Assembly (NCBI GenBank): GCA_947496705.1
Contig: CANMDW010000001.1
Coordinates: 620,001 to 684,000 of the forward strand
DNA length: 64,000 nucleotides
Origin: an uncultured Aquimarina sp.
GTDB lineage: Bacteria > Bacteroidota > Bacteroidia > Flavobacteriales > Flavobacteriaceae
Direction of reading: 5' to 3'
Below the pieces are notes generated by a model. It was not told the DNA's origin. It ran no database searches and worked only from the letters and a program-made list of their open reading frames with translations. Position 1 is the stretch's first letter; every line of letters starts with the position of its first letter. The position numbers and the translations under genes were made by a program. Of the stretch, positions 62,544 through 64,000 are shown piece after piece.

Positions 62544-63254
62544 TTATTTGATTTGATTTAAAGTCCAGTTATATGGATAATAAGATACTTTGGCATCTGA
62601 AGGAATTTTCTCTTTTCTAAATTTATTGACATAGTCAACCTCTGATCCATTTCGCACAAAATCTACTTTATACCATTCAAAAATTTGAGATAATTGCACT
62701 TTCTTTCCTTTAACCTTAATAAAATTAGGATTGTTAAGCGATTTCTCAGTCTGGCGTTGTAATTGATTCTCTAAAGTCGAAGGTTTGTAGGCTGCAGCAA
62801 TTATTGGAGGACAACCCAAACCTGCGCATACCAATACAAAGTGAAAGCGAGCTTCGTTAGGAAAGTTTTTACGAAGGATCTTATTTTCTAAATCGTTGAG
62901 TGTGGTTACTTTTCCACCTAAAGCATAGGTAGTTTTATCAAAAAAACCTTTGACATTTTTGGGTGATTTAATGGGATACTTGTTTACCACACCTTTAATT
63001 ACAGCCAGGTTATATGCATTGATATAAAAAGCCTGGAATGTTTTGGCTCGACTTTTTGAAACACTTATAGTAGCAGCCATATCCAACAATTGGTTCAAAG
63101 AAGAGGGATCTTTTTTAATCGCACTATATTTTACTCTTCCGTTGGAAACATAAGTTTTAAAGAATGTATCTGCTTTAGCAAAAAAACCAGCTGTATCTTG
63201 TGAAAAAATTGATTGAGTGAATGCTAATATTAAAACAATAATTATCTTTTTCAT
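62544..63254 (-). CDS. DUF547-family secreted protein
   Basis: This 236-residue protein has a signal peptide (MKKIIIVLILAFTQSIFSQ) and the DUF547 core: FQAFYINAYNLAVIKGVVNKYP near residue 75, FHFVLVCAGLGCPPI near residue 138 and EWYKVDFV. The conserved Cys and His-like residues suggest a papain-like fold by family description. Function is not known. It lies upstream of the outer-membrane barrel gene on the same strand. Confidence 0.8.
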   Translation of the reverse strand: MKKIIIVLILAFTQSIFSQDTAGFFAKADTFFKTYVSNGRVKYSAIKKDPSSLNQLLDMAATISVSKSRAKTFQAFYINAYNLAVIKGVVNKYPIKSPKNVKGFFDKTTYALGGKVTTLNDLENKILRKNFPNEARFHFVLVCAGLGCPPIIAAAYKPSTLENQLQRQTEKSLNNPNFIKVKGKKVQLSQIFEWYKVDFVRNGSEVDYVNKFRKEKIPSDAKVSYYPYNWTLNQIK

Positions 63255-63542
63255 GATGTGATTTTTATCAGCTCTTTATAAAGAAACTGAATTCAACTTA
63301 CATTTTAAAGTTTACCTCGGTAACGGGCATTCAGTCGAATGGTAAACCAGCTACTTACAAATATTTTTTTAATTTAAAGAATTAAAATCTCGTTCGAAAA
63401 AGGCAACAATCCTTACAGAAATCCCTGACTTTTAGATTCATTCTAAATTAATTCAACGTCTTAAGTTCTTATATTTATATGCGACTTACTCACAGAAGTG
63501 TTCACTTCTCAAGTAAATTATTGATAACCAACAATCACCTTT

Positions 63543-64000
63543 ATGGAGCATATTGTAATTATAGGTAATGGAATTTCGGGTGTTACCGCTGCCAGACATA
63601 TACGTAAACTGTCTGACAAAAGAATCACTATTATTTCTGCCGAAACCGATTACTTCTTTTCCCGCACAGCATTAATGTATGTGTATATGGGTCATATGAA
63701 ATTTGAACATACGCAACCTTATGAAAATTGGTTTTGGAAAAAGAACAGGATTGAGCTTAAAAGCGGTTTTGTATCCAAGGTAAATCACAAAGCCAGCGAA
63801 TTGGTTTTTGCCAGTGGAGAAACAATGTCATATGATCAATTAATCATTGCCGTAGGCTCTAAACCCAATAAATTTGGATGGCCAGGTCAGGATCTTGACG
63901 CAGTGATGGGTATGTATCATAAACAAGACCTTGAAAATCTTGAAAAACACGCTCCCAATAATAAAGTATGTAAAAGAGCAGTAATTGTTGGCGGTGGTTT
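63543..64000 (+). CDS. FAD/NAD(P)-dependent oxidoreductase, 3' part missing (window edge)
   Basis: The frame opens at ATG 63543 and runs off the right edge, about 152 residues. It has the FAD loop IVIIGNGISGVTAARHIRKLSD at the N-terminus, QLIIAVGSKPNKFGWPGQD and the start of a second dinucleotide fold, AVIVGGG. This is the pyridine nucleotide-disulfide oxidoreductase plan, as in rubredoxin or nitrite reductase-type flavoproteins and NADH dehydrogenases. The missing half carries the rest. Confidence 0.85.
   Translation, partial: MEHIVIIGNGISGVTAARHIRKLSDKRITIISAETDYFFSRTALMYVYMGHMKFEHTQPYENWFWKKNRIELKSGFVSKVNHKASELVFASGETMSYDQLIIAVGSKPNKFGWPGQDLDAVMGMYHKQDLENLEKHAPNNKVCKRAVIVGGG

Noticed and set aside
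1..64000. CRISPR arrays, rRNA operons, complete insertion sequences or prophage genes
   Set aside because: No regular spacer-repeat arrays, rRNA text or transposase/integrase genes were found; only repeats and tRNA-derived fragments are seen.

Overview
This AT-rich window looks like the chromosome of a Flavobacteriaceae-type member of the Bacteroidota. The evidence is a SusC/SusD pair, two TonB-dependent receptors with N-terminal carboxypeptidase-regulatory-like domains, a type IX secretion C-terminal sorting domain, many short lipoprotein signals, and -7 elements of the TAnnTTTG type. I do not assign a genus.

Layout. (1) 0-2.9 kb: molybdenum-cofactor genes on the minus strand (moeB/thiF-like fragment cut by the window edge, moaD, mobA, a ModE-type winged-helix gene, moeA). 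(2) 3.07-43.6 kb: a large catabolic island. It carries a MarR regulator, a nitrilase homologue, an MFS carrier, three vicinal-oxygen-chelate (VOC) proteins, a zinc-independent MDR oxidoreductase, an alpha/beta-hydrolase-fold protein, three short-chain dehydrogenases or relatives, a BASS-type carrier, a cupin, a dihydropyrimidinase-like cyclic amidohydrolase, a CaiB-type CoA transferase, an AhpD-like protein, two LeuC/LeuD-like hydratase pairs, an HMG-CoA-lyase-like enzyme, an aldehyde dehydrogenase, a DUF1838 lipoprotein, a TonB receptor, an HpcH/HpaI aldolase, a HapK/REDY-like protein, HyuA and HyuB, two flavoproteins, a SAM methyltransferase and a SnoaL-like protein. Two proteins have the flavour of the calycin fold used by phycobilin lyases (CpcT-like and DUF3598-like). 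A hipBA module and a T9SS-exported leucine-rich protein (11.1-13.9 kb) interrupt the island. (3) 43.6-46.2 kb: a gene-poor stretch with terminators, inverted repeats, a heptad-repeat ORF, tRNA fragments and a regulator pseudogene. (4) 46.2-56.7 kb: a SusC/SusD locus with two surface lipoproteins, a membrane-spanning HTH regulator and a calcineurin-type phosphatase. It is bounded by an intact tRNA-Leu(UAG) and a copy of that tRNA's 3' end. (5) 57-64 kb: housekeeping-type genes (M20 peptidase, BamA/TamA-like protein, a GH-like lipoprotein, an outer-membrane protein, a DUF547 protein and the start of a pyridine-nucleotide oxidoreductase).

How the genes work together. The same operator (GTTAAC half-sites 9 bp apart, two of them perfect 29-bp palindromes) recurs in front of nearly every transcription unit of the island, so the 40-kb set reads as one MarR-controlled regulon. 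The enzyme set suggests uptake of a large ring compound, hydrolytic opening of cyclic imide or lactam rings (amidohydrolase, HyuA/HyuB), hydration of maleate-type diacids (two LeuCD pairs), CoA activation and retro-aldol cleavage to pyruvate or acyl-CoA (CaiB, HMGL-like, HpaI-like). The substrate is unknown. Because of the bilin-lyase-like proteins and the maleimide-like chemistry, I propose a pyrrolic or linear tetrapyrrole pigment as a testable guess. The SusCD locus looks like a separate phosphate-ester or phosphorylated-polymer uptake system, with its own regulator and a duplicated operator/promoter module.
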